Origin: Bacillota bacterium
GTDB taxonomy: Bacteria > Bacillota > Limnochordia > DTU087
DNA: 64,000 bases
Direction of reading: 5' to 3'
Assembly: GCA_012798695.1 (NCBI GenBank)
Contig: JAAZMR010000076.1
Location: 32,426-96,425, forward strand
Shown piece after piece: positions 63,373-64,000 of this stretch (positions are counted from its first letter, which is position 1; every line of letters starts with the position of its first letter). Below the pieces are notes generated by a model, which saw only the letters and a list, made by a program, of their open reading frames with translations, was not told the DNA's origin and searched no databases. Made by a program: the position numbers and the translations under genes.

Positions 63373-63400
63373 AAAAAAGCCGGCACACATGCCGGTTTTG
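63373..63400. terminator. Bidirectional terminator
   Basis: CCGGCA-CACA-TGCCGG (63380-63395). On the minus strand it is followed by CTTTTTTGTT, a strong U-tract for the LysM gene that ends at 63460; on the plus strand by TTTTG. Confidence 0.75.
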
Positions 63401-63459
63401 TCCTCAAAACGCTGCAGGCCATGCCCTATCGGCATGACCTGCTTAAGCGTGAGATACCC

Positions 63460-64000
63460 TTACGATACTACCGGTATCGTGGCTGTTAATACGCGACTGC
63501 CGATTGGCCTTTGTACATTGGCAGCTTGTTCAGCAGAGATGACAGCTGCGGTGAAGACCGTCAAGGCCTGAGCTGGAACGAGGCGACCTACCCAAGTGTC
63601 TTGTGGTGATCGGAACATGGTGGTAACTACCCAGTTGTCGGTATTCCCCTCCCGCAACCAGAGTTTGTAGACTTCCTGGTTGAATACATTAGGGTCTGGT
63701 ATGTTGGAGGCCGCACCTAAGGCAACATTGTCACTGCGGTCCAGGAAAAGCACTCCATCAGCATTAGGCGCAAGATCAGTTGGAGACATGACTATACATC
63801 GTCTTTCTGGTATGGGTGCGGGTACCGGTATGCAGATCTGCTGTCCCGGTATCAGCCGAGTTGGATCGATTCCCGGATTAGCGGCGATGATCGCAGCAAC
63901 GGTTGTGCCAAAACGGGCAGCTAGCTCAAATAGTGTGTCACCAGGCCGGATCGTGTAGAAGAATCCTGGGCAGACTGGTGGTGCAGGTACCGGTATGCAG
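63460..64000 (-). CDS. LysM-repeat protein, partial (3' part)
   Basis: The frame is open to the right edge, so the start is missing. At least one full LysM motif (FYTIRPGDTLFELAARFG...ANPGIDPTRLIPGQQICIPV, 63960-63820) and the end of another (CIPVPAPPVCPG) are seen, joined by Pro-rich linkers; LysM binds peptidoglycan or chitin-like glycans. The last 110 residues (VLFLDRSDNVALGAAS... WVVTTMFRSPQDTWVGRL) form a separate beta-rich domain that I do not recognise. Probably secreted; a spore or cell-surface role is a guess. Confidence 0.85.
   Translation of the reverse strand, partial: CIPVPAPPVCPGFFYTIRPGDTLFELAARFGTTVAAIIAANPGIDPTRLIPGQQICIPVPAPIPERRCIVMSPTDLAPNADGVLFLDRSDNVALGAASNIPDPNVFNQEVYKLWLREGNTDNWVVTTMFRSPQDTWVGRLVPAQALTVFTAAVISAEQAANVQRPIGSRVLTATIPVVS

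Noticed and set aside
1..64000. CRISPR arrays, rRNA, prophage or complete insertion sequences
   Set aside because: No direct-repeat arrays, rRNA signatures, phage genes or intact transposases were found on either strand.

Overview
The window reads as the chromosome of an anaerobic, fermentative member of the Bacillota (Firmicutes). The signs are an accD-accA-pfkA-pyk gene string, an IreB-family protein, a Bacillus-type TRAP protein (MtrB), FeoAB, and a trimeric NAD-linked [FeFe] hydrogenase with a Rex-type operator. Strong GGAGG ribosome sites and frequent GTG/TTG starts fit the same group. The genus cannot be fixed from sequence alone. There is no rRNA, CRISPR array or intact insertion sequence; one decayed TnpB fragment is present.

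Layout. 0.3-0.8 kb: tRNA-Leu with a clear promoter. 0.8-9.7 kb (minus): TRAP, a DUF2007-like protein, AccD, AccA, phosphofructokinase, pyruvate kinase, alanine dehydrogenase and a HypE-like protein, preceded by IreB and MurA. 10-12.7 kb: a lone starch-binding module, tRNA-Glu, tRNA-Gln and GltX. 12.8-21 kb (minus): recycling of S-adenosylmethionine by-products (MTA/SAH deaminase, AhcY, MtnA, MtnP-like phosphorylase), then YjbQ, a homocysteine methyltransferase, a UPF0173 hydrolase broken by an in-frame TAG, and TrmL. 21-26 kb: chemotaxis receptor, FeoA/FeoB, BON-domain protein. 26-31.4 kb: HD protein and hydCBA. 31.4-42.3 kb: mixed housekeeping and envelope genes (Lgt, a nucleotidase, FmdB, split LysO, endonuclease III, a SufS-like enzyme, NikR, a MerR-like protein, RseC, a LiaF-like protein, PspC, a deacetylase, a GNAT).

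42.3-59.1 kb is the accessory region of most interest: about 17 kb encoding what looks like an uncharacterised sugar or sugar-acid catabolic system. Ten co-oriented genes encode a Gfo/Idh oxidoreductase, an ABC sugar importer, a DUF362 protein, a TIM-barrel isomerase, a DapA-like aldolase, a LarA-like (nickel-pincer type) protein, a PdxA-like dehydrogenase and an IlvD/Edd dehydratase. Divergent from them is a large FAD protein, followed by a LacI regulator and an Old-Yellow-Enzyme relative. Four GAAACGTT-centred sites in the control regions suggest a single LacI-family regulon. A reasonable reading is import, oxidation, C2 epimerisation, dehydration to a 2-keto-3-deoxy acid and aldol cleavage; the substrate is unknown.

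59.3-64 kb: flavodoxin-like protein, DUF5320 protein with a striking operator-flanked promoter, DUF134 HTH protein, MFS transporter, alpha/beta hydrolase, and the 3' part of a LysM protein that runs off the window.
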